Source: Prolixibacteraceae bacterium
GTDB lineage: Bacteria; Bacteroidota; Bacteroidia; Bacteroidales; Prolixibacteraceae
Length of the DNA stretch: 43,434 bases
Reading direction: 5' to 3'
Assembly (NCBI GenBank): GCA_947475715.1
Contig: CANJNY010000031.1
Span: 1 to 43,434 of the forward strand
Part shown: positions 1-9,633 of the stretch, piece by piece
Layout: the number at the start of each line of letters is the position of its first letter
Numbering within the stretch: position 1 is the stretch's first letter
Notes under the pieces: model-generated
Database searches by the model: none
What the model was told of the DNA's origin: nothing
What the model saw: the letters and a program-made list of their open reading frames with translations, nothing else
Translations under genes and position numbers: made by a program

Positions 1-1029
1 CTGACATTAGGATTTTTATTCTATACCCTGATTCGTCCCTATTTTCTTAAGATATTTCCTTCTCCCCTTGAACTGGAACGTCCTCAGGAGCTGGTAAGGC
101 GATATGGAAATTCGGCACTTGATTACTTTAAGACTTACCAGGATAAGATGATTTTTGAACCGGAGGATTTAAATTCATTTATTGCCTACCGTCCAGCGGG
201 AAATTATGCTGTTGTACTCGAAAATCCTGTGGCGGAGAATGAAATACAGATGAAGCAATGCATCAAACAGTTTGACAGGTTTTGTTTTGATATCGGATTA
301 AAAAGTATTTATTACCGGGTCTCGGAAGATGATTTACCTGTTTACAAAAGTCTGAAAAAGAAAGTTATGTTTCTTGGACAGGAAGGTATTGTCGATTTGA
401 ATCTGTTTTCACTCGAGGGAGGGGCGAAAAAATCGATTCGCAATGCACTCTCTAAAGTTAAAGAGCGCGGTTTTACTACCCATATCCATCAACCACCAAT
501 AAAGGACGGTCTGCTTCAGAAAATTAAATCGGTATCCGATGAATGGCTTGAAGAGACAGGCAGAAGTGAAATTATCTTCTCTCAGGGGATGTTTATCTGG
601 GGTGAATTGAAACAACAAACACTCATTACGGTTGAAAATTCCGAAGAGAAGATTGTCGCTTTTTTGAACATTGTGCCAGATTTTGCGCCAGGGGAGGGGA
701 CATGCGATTTGATCCGCAAGACATCAGACGCTCCCAACGGGGTGATGGACTTCATCATGGTTGAGCTATTCCGTTATTTGAAGTCGGAAGGGTTCTCCTT
801 TGTTAATATTGGCTTTGCACCTATGTCCGGATTGGATGATCCCCATACATTTAAAGAGAAGTCAATGAAGTTTGCTTATGAAAAAATTCGGGGCTTTTCA
901 CAATATAAGGGGTTGCGCGAATATAAGGAGAAGTTTGCAACGGTTTGGGTAAATAAATACCTGATCTATGAACATGATTTTGATCTGCTTCAGATACCTG
1001 GCACTTTGATGAGGGTGATTAAACCGTAA
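1..1029 (+). CDS. mprF: MprF-type phosphatidylglycerol lysyltransferase, C-terminal catalytic part (5' partial)
   Basis: The frame is open from base 1 through the ATG at 148, so the gene enters from the left and only its C-terminal 342 residues are visible. The segment before that ATG (LVRRYGNSALDYFKTYQDK) and the following FIAYRPAGNYAVVLENPV stretch are typical of the DUF2156 aminoacyl-transfer domain of MprF. In the family this domain moves lysine (or alanine) from aminoacyl-tRNA onto phosphatidylglycerol at the inner face of the cytoplasmic membrane, lowering surface charge and giving resistance to cationic peptides. The first visible residues (LTLGFLFYTLIRPYF) are the end of a membrane helix, consistent with the flippase domain lying upstream. 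The gene converges on the EamA transporter with only 16 nt between. The amino acid transferred cannot be told from this fragment. Confidence 0.85.
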   Translation: MTLGFLFYTLIRPYFLKIFPSPLELERPQELVRRYGNSALDYFKTYQDKMIFEPEDLNSFIAYRPAGNYAVVLENPVAENEIQMKQCIKQFDRFCFDIGLKSIYYRVSEDDLPVYKSLKKKVMFLGQEGIVDLNLFSLEGGAKKSIRNALSKVKERGFTTHIHQPPIKDGLLQKIKSVSDEWLEETGRSEIIFSQGMFIWGELKQQTLITVENSEEKIVAFLNIVPDFAPGEGTCDLIRKTSDAPNGVMDFIMVELFRYLKSEGFSFVNIGFAPMSGLDDPHTFKEKSMKFAYEKIRGFSQYKGLREYKEKFATVWVNKYLIYEHDFDLLQIPGTLMRVIKP

Positions 1030-1045
1030 AATTGCAGTTTAATAA

Positions 1046-1945
1046 CTATTTACTGCCAATGAGAAGGATGATTACTCCTGTTACAATGCCAATCAATAAC
1101 CAGGCTTTTGTTTTTATATTTTTTTCGTTAAACAGTATCGCTCCCAATGTAAATGAGATAATTACACCACCCCTGCGAAGTGCCGAAATTATTGAGATTA
1201 ACGATCCGTCGCAGCCGATGGCATAAAAATAGAGAAAATCGGCAACCACCAGAAAAAGGCCGATCATCGGTATGGACCAACGCCATTGAAACGGTGTATT
1301 GGCATGACGTTTAGGGTACCAAAGGAAGATTATAACCGGCAAAAGCAAACCTACCTGATAGATCGCTGACCAGGCCTGCATAGCCATTTTATTGAAATTG
1401 TGTACCAGAAATTTATCATACAATCCACTTACCGATCCAAGCAAGGTTCCTGCAATGAGGAACAGCACCCATTTATTGGTTGTGAAGTGAAATCCTTCAG
1501 ATTTTCCGGCAAGGGAAAATAAATAGAAAAAGATTAGGGTAACTGCTGTTCCAATCCACTGAATCATGGAAAGGTGTTCTGAGAAGATTACAATGGCTCC
1601 AAGAATTACCCAGATTGGGCCTGTTGCCCGTATTGGGGAGACAATTGTTAAGGGAAGATGTTTGATGGCAAAAAACGCAAAAATCCAGGAACTGGTAACA
1701 AGGAGTGATTTAAGCAGAAAATAGCCGTGCTGTTCAACAGGAACTTGTGGAATAAAAAAAATAGTCTGATCTAAAACTCCGGGATAATATGCTGACACAA
1801 AAACCAATGGGAGAAAGATCGTTGCATAGGTTAGCGTGGATAATAAAAGTACCGGTAAAACAGCATTCTGATTTAACGAAAGCTTTTTAAAAATGTCATA
1901 GGTTCCAAGAAAAATAGCCGATGCAACGGCAAACAATGCCCACAT
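1046..1945 (-). CDS. EamA/DMT-family permease
   Basis: This 299-residue protein is almost entirely hydrophobic and can form about ten membrane helices arranged as two repeated EamA halves, starting directly with a helix (MWALFAVASAIFLGTYDIFKK). The second half has the conserved DMT pattern near SALRRGGVIISFTLGAILFNEK. Family members export or import metabolites such as amino acids or nucleotide precursors; the substrate cannot be predicted here. It is 82 nt downstream of the antiporter on the same strand, but a good TAnnTTTG -7 element at 1965-1972 suggests its own promoter and a short leader. Length is normal for the family. Confidence 0.85.
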   Translation of the reverse strand: MWALFAVASAIFLGTYDIFKKLSLNQNAVLPVLLLSTLTYATIFLPLVFVSAYYPGVLDQTIFFIPQVPVEQHGYFLLKSLLVTSSWIFAFFAIKHLPLTIVSPIRATGPIWVILGAIVIFSEHLSMIQWIGTAVTLIFFYLFSLAGKSEGFHFTTNKWVLFLIAGTLLGSVSGLYDKFLVHNFNKMAMQAWSAIYQVGLLLPVIIFLWYPKRHANTPFQWRWSIPMIGLFLVVADFLYFYAIGCDGSLISIISALRRGGVIISFTLGAILFNEKNIKTKAWLLIGIVTGVIILLIGSK

Positions 1946-1964
1946 AACTTAAATAATAAGCGGG

Positions 1965-1972
1965 CAAAGGTA
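1965..1972 (-). promoter_or_regulatory. Candidate -7 element (TACCTTTG) for the EamA gene
   Basis: On the minus strand TACCTTTG matches the Bacteroidota sigma-ABfr -7 consensus TAnnTTTG. It lies about 20 nt before the ATG at 1945. The -33 position 19 nt further upstream is a poor match, so only the -7 box is supported. Confidence 0.45.
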
Positions 1973-2027
1973 AGATTATCATCAATATAATGAATATAAT
2001 CAGGGTTAGATGGATATTAAATAAATG

Positions 2028-4166
2028 CTATTTTTTCCTGAAAATTCCGGTTAAAGACCTGGCTTTTTGAGAAAGTTGATTTAACCCTTCGTCAATCAGG
2101 CTTTTTTCGAAATCGTCGGTAAACATTAATTCCGGACTCTCTTCAAGCTCATTGGGGTAGATGAGTATAAAATCGAAATTTTCGAAATTTTTTGCCATTA
2201 ACCGGGGAATGCTCTCCTGGTTAATTTTATATGAAATCCCTCCATTGCGTGGCAGAGTAATGATAACCAGGTCGGAAGGTCGAATATAAGCCGAAATACC
2301 TATGAAATCATTCCAGTCTGTAAACTCGATATGATTAATTGAGAGGGAGATTTTAACGGTATGCATGTACTCCTTTACATGGCTGAACGTTTGCGGAGTT
2401 GAGAGGAAATCGCAAGGAATTTTCAATGTTTTTGCCAACCTGAACACCCGGTCCAGCCAAAGATTAAACCCATATTCGCGATCACCATACCGTGGGCAAA
2501 CGACCACAATTCTTTTATGTTGGCTTAATTGAGGGGAGATACTGCAAACCCAGACAGCCTGTTTGGTATTTTCAACAATATATTTGATAACATTTCCGAA
2601 TAAAATATCTGTAAACTGACTTTTTAATGCAAATCCGATAATGATTTCAGTTGCAAAAATTTCAGTTGCAACGCGTTTAATACCACTGGGGACATTTTGA
2701 CTGATTGTAGTAATGATTTCGACCTCCTGATCCACCGCTGAAGCATGAACCATCGCTTTCTCGAGCGTTATTTTTGCCTCAACCAGCTTTTGCTTTGCCT
2801 CAAGATCATCTTCGACTACCGATAAACTGACAATCGGAAACCGATTTTTAGGATTCTTTATCGCCATTGCAAGATCCATTAAACGCTCCATATTTTTAGG
2901 ATTATAAATCGGAACGAGAATTTTTTGATCATTCACCGTAGGAAGAACAGGTGCATTAAATTTATCCATAATCAAAACCTGTTTGGCAGAATGTTCTGTA
3001 ACAAACGAGGCAACAAGACACGTAACCAGTATCAGTACGATGGTTCCATTTAAGATATTCTCGTCCACGATTCCGATTCGGAATCCGACCATAATTACTG
3101 CAATCGTGGCAGCGGCATGCGAACTGCTTAAACCAAAAATAAGGTTTCGGTTTGCATTCGAATACTTGAAAATAGCAGCTGTTATCCAGGCAGCAATGTA
3201 TTTTCCGATTAACGCCACAATGGTTAAGGTTGCAGCAATCATTAGTGCATGCGGACCTTTGAGGAGTACGCCAAGATTAATCAGCATTCCAACACTGATC
3301 AGGAAGAAAGGGATAAATAGTGAATTGCCTACAAATTCGAGCCTGTTCATCAGCGATGAGGTATGCGGAATGAGCTTGTTTAGTGCAATTCCGGCGGCAA
3401 ATGCACCGATTATGGGTTCGAGGCCCGCCAGTTCTGATAGAAAGGCAGCCAGAAAAACCATCGCAAGGACGAATATAAAATGGGAATTTTTCTCCCCTTC
3501 AAAGTTTCTGAAAAACCAGGTAGCAACCTTGGGTATCAACCATAAAACAATGGTTAGAAATAGGAGTACGGAAATCGAGAATTTTATCCAGAAATTCATA
3601 GTTAGTTCTCCCCTGACAGAACCGCTGATAATGGCCAATATGATTAGTACAGCCGTGTCGGTAAGCATGGTACCGCCAACAGTAATTCCTACCGCTTCAT
3701 TTCGCGATATGCCCAGGCGACTAACAATGGGATAGGTGACCAGGGTATGGGTGGCAAACATGCTCGAAACTAAAAAGCTTGTTGCAAAACTAAATTCAAG
3801 CATGTAACGGCATACCGGATATCCAATGACAAAAGGGGCAGCAAAGGTGAAGAATCCAAAAACAAGGCTTTTATGTTTATAGTTGGCAAAACCCTTTAAA
3901 TCGAGTTCCAATCCGGCCAAAAACATGATATAAAGCAATCCGATGGTTGAAAAAAGGTCAATCGCAGAATTTTTGGCAATCAGATTCAATCCGTTCGGAC
4001 CTATAATGACCCCTGCAAGGATTAATCCGATAATGCCTGGAACTTTAATTCTTCTGAAGGCAAGCGGGGCAAGAAGTATGATAAATAAAATTAAGGCAAA
4101 CACCAAAACAGAACTTTGAAAAGGTGTTTGAAATATATGCTGAAAATTCTCTACTACTTTATCCAT
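2028..4166 (-). CDS. Kef-type monovalent cation:proton antiporter (CPA2) with C-terminal UspA-like region
   Basis: The first ~400 of 712 residues form a Na+/H+-exchanger domain with about 12 helices. Typical CPA2 signatures are visible: GLILAGVIIGPNGL, LFLAGLELDL-like LYIMFLAGLELDLKG, and GGTMLTDTAVLIILAI with the transport aspartate. From about residue 410 to the end the protein is cytoplasmic, with KILVPIYNPKNMERLMDLA and KRIVVVCPRYGDREYGFNLW resembling the starts of two universal-stress-protein folds, where other Kef proteins carry a Rossmann RCK domain. The expected role is K+ or Na+ efflux in exchange for protons at the inner membrane, with the tail as a possible nucleotide-responsive gate. 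It diverges from parE. Ion preference is not deducible. Confidence 0.88.
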   Translation of the reverse strand: MDKVVENFQHIFQTPFQSSVLVFALILFIILLAPLAFRRIKVPGIIGLILAGVIIGPNGLNLIAKNSAIDLFSTIGLLYIMFLAGLELDLKGFANYKHKSLVFGFFTFAAPFVIGYPVCRYMLEFSFATSFLVSSMFATHTLVTYPIVSRLGISRNEAVGITVGGTMLTDTAVLIILAIISGSVRGELTMNFWIKFSISVLLFLTIVLWLIPKVATWFFRNFEGEKNSHFIFVLAMVFLAAFLSELAGLEPIIGAFAAGIALNKLIPHTSSLMNRLEFVGNSLFIPFFLISVGMLINLGVLLKGPHALMIAATLTIVALIGKYIAAWITAAIFKYSNANRNLIFGLSSSHAAATIAVIMVGFRIGIVDENILNGTIVLILVTCLVASFVTEHSAKQVLIMDKFNAPVLPTVNDQKILVPIYNPKNMERLMDLAMAIKNPKNRFPIVSLSVVEDDLEAKQKLVEAKITLEKAMVHASAVDQEVEIITTISQNVPSGIKRVATEIFATEIIIGFALKSQFTDILFGNVIKYIVENTKQAVWVCSISPQLSQHKRIVVVCPRYGDREYGFNLWLDRVFRLAKTLKIPCDFLSTPQTFSHVKEYMHTVKISLSINHIEFTDWNDFIGISAYIRPSDLVIITLPRNGGISYKINQESIPRLMAKNFENFDFILIYPNELEESPELMFTDDFEKSLIDEGLNQLSQKARSLTGIFRKK

Positions 4167-4213
4167 CTGTAAAAGACAATTAATGGCTCATTTTCCGGTT
4201 TAAAACCAAAGCT

Positions 4214-4221
4214 CAAAATTA
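4214..4221 (-). promoter_or_regulatory. Candidate -7 element (TAATTTTG) for the antiporter gene
   Basis: TAATTTTG on the minus strand matches TAnnTTTG and would give a leader of about 40 nt before the ATG at 4166. No convincing -33 box is seen. The rest of the roughly 300-nt divergent gap (4167-4465) is AT-rich and shows no ORF or strong hairpin apart from the parE promoter. Confidence 0.35.
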
Positions 4222-4417
4222 TTCTTTTAATGTCATAATTTTCATCTCCTTTGTTATTTTTATGCCTAAATAACGATCATTATTTTAGAGGTTTAAAATT
4301 CAAAAAAATGCTGTTTTCCGAGTATTAAATAATCAATTTTAAAATCATGGATGTTATTTATGGCAGGAGCTAAAACTTATCAACCAAATTGTGTTAATTA
4401 CTGCCGATACAATTCGA

Positions 4418-4447
4418 TTGTGACATTTTTGTTTTTCATTATATTTG
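4418..4447 (+). promoter_or_regulatory. parE promoter, TTG-N19-TATATTTG
   Basis: TATATTTG at 4440-4447 is a full match to the Bacteroidota -7 box, and ATTG at 4417-4420 sits exactly 19 nt upstream as the -33 box. Transcription would begin near 4453-4455. This decides the parE start: the TTG at 4445 lies inside the promoter, so the ATG at 4466 must be used. Confidence 0.65.
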
Positions 4448-4465
4448 TGCAAAATCCTTTTTAAA

Positions 4466-6298
4466 ATGGTCCCAGGTTATTCTGAAGAATCGATTCGTAC
4501 GCTTGATTGGAAAGAACATATCCGCAAGCGGCCAGGAATGTATATTGGCAAGTTAGGTGATGGCTCAGCCGGCGATGATGGTATTTATGTGCTTTTAAAA
4601 GAGGTGCTTGATAATTCTATCGATGAGTTTATGATGGGTAACGGCAGGAAGATTGATGTAATCGTATCTGACGAGCTTGTTTCAGTGCGCGACTACGGCC
4701 GGGGGATTCCACTGGGAAAACTTATGGATGTGGCATCACGAATGAATACCGGTGCGAAATACGATTCGAAAGTTTTTAAAAAATCGGTAGGGTTAAATGG
4801 TGTGGGTATTAAAGCAGTCAATGCATTATCTCATAAATTTTCGATTAAAGCGATTCGGGATGGCCGAATGAAGAAAATCGATTTTTCAAAAGGTGAAATA
4901 GTCAAAGATTACGACGAGGTGGCCACCGAAGAGTTAAATGGCACAGCCGTGGCCTTTGCCCCTGATAGTGAGATATTTAAAAATTTCCATTATATTGAGG
5001 AATTTGTAATTCCATTGCTAAAGAATTACACTTTTCTCAATGCCGGGTTAATTATCAATTTTAACGGAGAAAAATATATCTCAAAGAATGGTCTTTTTGA
5101 CCTGCTGGAGGAGAACCTGGATCAGGACCCGGTGTATCCAATTATTCATCTCAAAGGAGAGGATATCGAATTTGCTCTCACCCATAGTAACCAGTACGGT
5201 GAAGATTATTATACCTTTGTAAATGGGCAGTTTACCCCTCAGGGGGGAACTCATCTTGCCGCTTTTCGTGAAGCGTTGGTTAAAACAATTCGCGATTTTT
5301 ATCACAAAGAGTTTGACGCATCAGACATTCGGGCCTCCATTGTTTCAGCTTTAAGTATTAAAGTTGAAGAACCAATTTTTGAATCGCAAACCAAAACTAA
5401 ACTTGGTTCTAAGGATATGGGCCCTGATGGACCTTCGGTTCGAAATTTCATTATGAATTTTGTCCAGAAAGAGCTGGGGAATTTTCTTCATAAAAATGGT
5501 CAGACTGCCGAAATTCTCCTTAAAAGAATTCAGGAATCGGAGCGGGAGCGGAAGGCAATTTCCGGAATCCAAAAACTGGCAAAACAACGGGCCAAGAAAG
5601 TTAGTCTTCATAATAAAAAATTGCGTGACTGCAGGATTCATTATAACACGAATCACGAATTCAAGGAGAACAGTTCTATTTTTATTACTGAGGGGGATTC
5701 TGCAAGCGGATCAATCACCAAATCACGTGATGTTACGACCCAGGCTGTTTTTAGCTTACGTGGTAAACCATTGAACAGTTATGGTTTAACGAAAAAAATT
5801 GTGTACGAAAATGAAGAGTTTAACCTGCTTCAGGCTGCACTCAATATTGAGGAGGGTATCGATGAACTGCGTTATAATAAAGTAATTATTTCAACTGATG
5901 CAGATGTTGATGGGATGCATATCCGGTTATTATTAATCACCTTCTTTTTACAGTTCTTCCCTGAATTAATTAAAAAAGGGCATCTCTATATTTTGCAAAC
6001 ACCATTGTTCAGGGTGCGGAATAAAAAGAAGACCATGTATTGTTATTCGGAAATTGAACGCGACAAAGCTGTTAAAGTTCTGGGAGCAAGTCCTGAGATT
6101 ACCCGGTTCAAAGGCTTGGGAGAGATCTCGCCCGATGAATTTAAAAACTTTATTGGTGAAGATATCCGGCTAGATTCTGTAATTCTGAATAAAAATGAAT
6201 CAGTTTCTGATATGCTTGAATTTTATATGGGAAAAAATACACCCGACCGTCAGGATTTTATTATTGAAAATCTTCATGTTGAAAAAGATGAACTTTAA
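4466..6298 (+). CDS. parE: DNA topoisomerase IV subunit B (ATPase subunit)
   Basis: This 610-residue type IIA topoisomerase B subunit supplies ATP-driven strand passage for decatenation of replicated chromosomes, as a heterotetramer with ParC encoded next door. Visible motifs are the GHKL ATPase pieces ([35 protein letters not shown]), the transducer domain, and the TOPRIM metal site ([10 protein letters not shown] and [15 protein letters not shown]). The length is that of a Bacteroidota ParE and shorter than GyrB, which supports topoisomerase IV over gyrase. The start chosen is ATG 4466 because an upstream in-frame TTG at 4445 falls in the -7 promoter box. parC follows after 73 nt, so the two are probably cotranscribed. 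Confidence 0.93.
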   Translation: MVPGYSEESIRTLDWKEHIRKRPGMYIGKLGDGSAGDDGIYVLLKEVLDNSIDEFMMGNGRKIDVIVSDELVSVRDYGRGIPLGKLMDVASRMNTGAKYDSKVFKKSVGLNGVGIKAVNALSHKFSIKAIRDGRMKKIDFSKGEIVKDYDEVATEELNGTAVAFAPDSEIFKNFHYIEEFVIPLLKNYTFLNAGLIINFNGEKYISKNGLFDLLEENLDQDPVYPIIHLKGEDIEFALTHSNQYGEDYYTFVNGQFTPQGGTHLAAFREALVKTIRDFYHKEFDASDIRASIVSALSIKVEEPIFESQTKTKLGSKDMGPDGPSVRNFIMNFVQKELGNFLHKNGQTAEILLKRIQESERERKAISGIQKLAKQRAKKVSLHNKKLRDCRIHYNTNHEFKENSSIFITEGDSASGSITKSRDVTTQAVFSLRGKPLNSYGLTKKIVYENEEFNLLQAALNIEEGIDELRYNKVIISTDADVDGMHIRLLLITFFLQFFPELIKKGHLYILQTPLFRVRNKKKTMYCYSEIERDKAVKVLGASPEITRFKGLGEISPDEFKNFIGEDIRLDSVILNKNESVSDMLEFYMGKNTPDRQDFIIENLHVEKDEL

Positions 6299-6371
6299 TT
6301 GATATTATCCCTGGTTTTGTCGGTATTGAGACCTTCAAAAAAATATTAATAACCCCAATTCAATTGTTAAA

Positions 6372-9011
6372 ATGTCTAACGAAGAAGATATCGAGCAATT
6401 ACCGGTTCCGGATGAGAATGAGGCAAAAAAGGAGCTGCATCATATTGTTTATTTGTCGTCGATGTACCAGAACTGGTTCCTCGATTATGCTTCTTATGTA
6501 ATTCTCGAAAGGGCGGTTCCCTATGTCAATGATGGATTAAAACCTGTTCAGCGCCGTATTCTTCATGCAATGAGACAGATGGATGATGGCCGGTACACCA
6601 AAGTAGCGAACATCATTGGACAAACAATGATGTATCACCCTCACGGGGATGCTTCAATTGGGGATGCACTGGTTCAGCTTGGTCAAAAGGATTTACTGAT
6701 CGATGCACAGGGAAACTGGGGTAACATCTTAACCGGCGATGGTGCTGCAGCTCCACGGTATATTGAGGCACGCCTCTCAAAATTCGCACTCGAGGTGGTC
6801 TTTAATCCCAAAACCACGAAATGGCAGCTCTCATACGATAGCAGGAACCGTGAACCGGTCACCCTGCCGGTGAAATTCCCCCTTCTTCTGGCTCAGGGTG
6901 TCGAGGGAATTGCAGTTGGTCTGGCCTCGAAGATCCTCCCTCATAATTTTATTGAACTGCTCGATGCCTGCATATCCTACCTTAATCATGAGTCATTTGA
7001 ACTCTATCCCGACTTCCTGACCGGCGGGTATATCGATGTTCTAAAATATAACGATGGGTTACGCGGTGGCGCAGTAAAGATCCGGGCAAAAATTGAAAAA
7101 ATAGATAATAAGACACTTACTATAACTGAGATCCCTTTCGGAAGAACTACTTCATCGTTGATTGAATCAATTGTCAAAGCCAACGAAAAAGGGAAGATTA
7201 AGGTTAAGAAGATTGATGATAATACGGCAGCCAATGTTGAGATCCTGATTCACCTGATGCCGGGAATCAGCTCCGATAAGACCATCGATGCACTTTATGC
7301 ATTTACCGATTGTGAAGTTTCTATTTCGCCCAATGCCTGTATTGTTGAAGACGACAAACCTAAGTTTATTAATGTCACTGAAATTTTAAAAAGATCGGTA
7401 GATAAAACTATCGATTTGCTTAAGCTTGAGTTGGAGATTCATATGGGTGAACTGGAGGAGCAGTGGCATTTTGCTTCACTTGAGCAAATTTTTATTGATG
7501 AACGGATTTATAAGGATAAGGCATTTGAGGATTCAGCAAGTATCGATCAGGCAATAAGTCATATTGATACACGTCTTGAGCCATGGAAACCAAAGTTCAG
7601 ACGGGAAATTGTCCGGGAGGATATTCTTAAATTGCTTGAAATCAGAATGGGGCGCATCCTGAAATTTAATACGGATAAGGCAACGGAACTGATCAAAGGA
7701 ATCGAGGATAGTATTGCAGAGGTTCTGGCAAATATTCAAAATCTTATTCCCTATACCATCGCCTGGTATGAACACCTAAAGACCAAATATTCAAAGGGGA
7801 GAGGTCGCAAAACTGAAATCCGCAGTTTCGAAAATATAGAGGCAGCAAAGGTTATCGTGGCGAATGAAAAATTATACATCGATCGCGAGGAGGGATTCAT
7901 TGGGACTGCCTTAAAAAAAGCAGAGTACCTGTGCGATTGTTCCGAGATTGACGATATTATCGTTTTCCGTCGGGACGGCACCTATTTTGTCAGCAAGGTT
8001 AGTGAAAAAGCATTTATCGGTAAGAATGTGATTCATGTTGCAATTTTTGAGAAGAATGATAACCGGACGATTTATAACCTGGTATACCGTGACGGGAAAG
8101 CAGGTTCAACCTATATGAAGCGCTTCAGCGTAACTGGCGTTACACGTGATAAGGAGTACAATATGACGATGGGGAGCGATGGATCACGCATTCACTATTT
8201 CAGTGCTAATCCAAACGGTGAAGCAGAAGTACTTCGGATCACCTTTAAACCTAAACCCAAACTTAAAAAGCTTGTCGACGAAATTTATATGGCTGAGCTT
8301 GCTATAAAAGGGCGTCAATCGATGGGAAACCTGGTAACAAAAAACGAAGTTCATAAAGTTACCTTCAAGGAGAAAGGAATTTCTACCCTCGGTGGCCGAA
8401 AGATATGGTTTGATGAGGATGTGCTGCGCCTCAATGCAGATGGCAGGGGTAAATACCTGGGTGAGTTTATTGGAGATGAGAAAATCCTTGCAGTCGATAA
8501 AGATGGTGGATATCAGGTTTATTCCTATGATCTTGAAAACCATTTTGAAAAGAATATTCTGCTGATTGAGAAATTCCGCCCGGAGAAAATTGCTTCTGTT
8601 GTCTACTTCGATACCGAACAAAACTTCTATTACGTAAAACGATTCTCGATTGAGGCAAATGGCGGTAAGCCATGCACTTTTATCGGTGATTATCCGGGGA
8701 ATAAATTAATCACCATTACATGGGTATCGTATCCCCGGCTTGAAATTGAATTTGTAGCGGATAGATACAACCGACAGAACGAGGTTATTGATGTTGCCGA
8801 TTTTATTGGGGTTAAATCCTACAAGGCAAAGGGAAAGCGATTATCGAGTTATGGGGTGTCAAAAATTACTGAGCTGGAACCAATTATTGAAGATGAGGAG
8901 CCCAAACCAGTCGAGCCCCCACCACCTCCTGTGGTTGTCGAAGTTCCCTTTGAGATCATCCGTCATCCCGACGATAGCGATATGAGTCAGATGGAAATAA
9001 ATTTTGAGTAA
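6372..9011 (+). CDS. parC: DNA topoisomerase IV subunit A
   Basis: The 879-residue protein is the DNA-cleaving subunit that pairs with ParE. The winged-helix cleavage domain is clear: the start of the core (DYASYVILERAVPYVNDGLK), the HPHGDASIGDALV helix, and AAPRYIEARLS with the catalytic tyrosine at residue 130. A coiled-coil region follows at about 340-470, then a beta-pinwheel-like C-terminal half. The tail (~840-870) is acidic and proline-rich (EPKPVEPPPPPVVVEVPFE), probably disordered. Its stop codon overlaps the aroK start in TAATG, so the two are translationally coupled. The gene order parE-parC-aroK is compact with no terminator between members. Confidence 0.93.
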   Translation: MSNEEDIEQLPVPDENEAKKELHHIVYLSSMYQNWFLDYASYVILERAVPYVNDGLKPVQRRILHAMRQMDDGRYTKVANIIGQTMMYHPHGDASIGDALVQLGQKDLLIDAQGNWGNILTGDGAAAPRYIEARLSKFALEVVFNPKTTKWQLSYDSRNREPVTLPVKFPLLLAQGVEGIAVGLASKILPHNFIELLDACISYLNHESFELYPDFLTGGYIDVLKYNDGLRGGAVKIRAKIEKIDNKTLTITEIPFGRTTSSLIESIVKANEKGKIKVKKIDDNTAANVEILIHLMPGISSDKTIDALYAFTDCEVSISPNACIVEDDKPKFINVTEILKRSVDKTIDLLKLELEIHMGELEEQWHFASLEQIFIDERIYKDKAFEDSASIDQAISHIDTRLEPWKPKFRREIVREDILKLLEIRMGRILKFNTDKATELIKGIEDSIAEVLANIQNLIPYTIAWYEHLKTKYSKGRGRKTEIRSFENIEAAKVIVANEKLYIDREEGFIGTALKKAEYLCDCSEIDDIIVFRRDGTYFVSKVSEKAFIGKNVIHVAIFEKNDNRTIYNLVYRDGKAGSTYMKRFSVTGVTRDKEYNMTMGSDGSRIHYFSANPNGEAEVLRITFKPKPKLKKLVDEIYMAELAIKGRQSMGNLVTKNEVHKVTFKEKGISTLGGRKIWFDEDVLRLNADGRGKYLGEFIGDEKILAVDKDGGYQVYSYDLENHFEKNILLIEKFRPEKIASVVYFDTEQNFYYVKRFSIEANGGKPCTFIGDYPGNKLITITWVSYPRLEIEFVADRYNRQNEVIDVADFIGVKSYKAKGKRLSSYGVSKITELEPIIEDEEPKPVEPPPPPVVVEVPFEIIRHPDDSDMSQMEINFE

Positions 9012-9520
9012 TGAAGATTTATCTCATTGGGTATATGGGTTGCGGAAAATCCACAATCGGAAGAAAACTTGCTGATTTAATGGGAATTAGTTTTGTTGAT
9101 CTGGATAAATATATTGAAGAGCGCTATTTTAAAAGCGTTCCTGCCATTTTTGCGGAGGAGGGGGAGGAGCGTTTTCGGGAGAAGGAGCGGGCTGCTCTGA
9201 TTGAAGTTTCTGAATTTGAGGATGTAGTTATTGGTACCGGTGGCGGTGCACCCTGTTTTTTTGATAATATGGATGTTATGAGCAATAAAGGGGTTACTGT
9301 TTATATTGCCCCCGACACGGAGGTGCTGGCAGCACGGCTTATCAAATCAAAAACTGAACGACCCTTGATTATTGGAAAATCATACGAAGATCTTATTCTG
9401 TTTATTAATGAGGCCTTGAAAAAGAGGGCTCCATATTACGAGAAGGCAAAAATCATCATTCGTGGTGAAAATAATCTCGATCCACAACTGGTAATTGATA
9501 AAATCGCTCAACTAGGTTGA
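9011..9520 (+). CDS. aroK: Shikimate kinase
   Basis: The 169-residue enzyme phosphorylates shikimate at the 3-hydroxyl with ATP in the chorismate (aromatic amino acid) pathway, in the cytoplasm. The P-loop GYMGCGKST is at residues 7-15. The shikimate-binding aspartates are in FVDLDKYIEE (D30, D32), the glycine-rich loop is GTGGG at 76-80, and the LID arginine is in TERPLI. Length is typical. The start overlaps the parC stop by one base (TAATG), which indicates translational coupling with the topoisomerase genes, a functionally unrelated pairing. A strong bidirectional terminator follows about 65 nt after the stop. Confidence 0.95.
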   Translation: MKIYLIGYMGCGKSTIGRKLADLMGISFVDLDKYIEERYFKSVPAIFAEEGEERFREKERAALIEVSEFEDVVIGTGGGAPCFFDNMDVMSNKGVTVYIAPDTEVLAARLIKSKTERPLIIGKSYEDLILFINEALKKRAPYYEKAKIIIRGENNLDPQLVIDKIAQLG

Positions 9521-9585
9521 ATATATGGTTTCTAATTTTATTTCCGTAGAGCGTAAAAGAAACTTTAGAAACTTTAAATTTTGTG

Positions 9586-9633
9586 ATAATCAAAAAAAAG
9601 ATTGCCATTTTCGGCAATCTTTTTTTTGATTAT
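9586..9633. terminator. Bidirectional intrinsic terminator, 21-bp perfect inverted repeat
   Basis: Arms 9586-9606 and 9613-9633 are perfectly complementary around a six-base ATTTTC loop. The core stem is GATTGCC/GGCAATC, flanked by eight A's on the left and eight T's on the right, so either strand reads a GC stem followed by a U-tract. It lies between convergent aroK and the DnaJ-like gene. The outer right arm contains the last bases, including the stop codon, of the DnaJ-like gene. Confidence 0.9.

Noticed and set aside
1031-1060. Imperfect ATTGCAGT/ACTGCCAAT stem between convergent mprF and EamA genes
   Set aside because: It contains a bulge and lacks a T-tract on either strand; not convincing as a terminator.
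2983-3735. 250-codon plus-strand frame opposite the antiporter gene
   Set aside because: It lies wholly within the antiporter coding sequence on the other strand and encodes a peptide with no recognisable domain; it is an antisense shadow.
4445-4465. TTG upstream start for parE, adding seven residues
   Set aside because: The TTG is part of the -7 promoter box, so it should not be in the mRNA.
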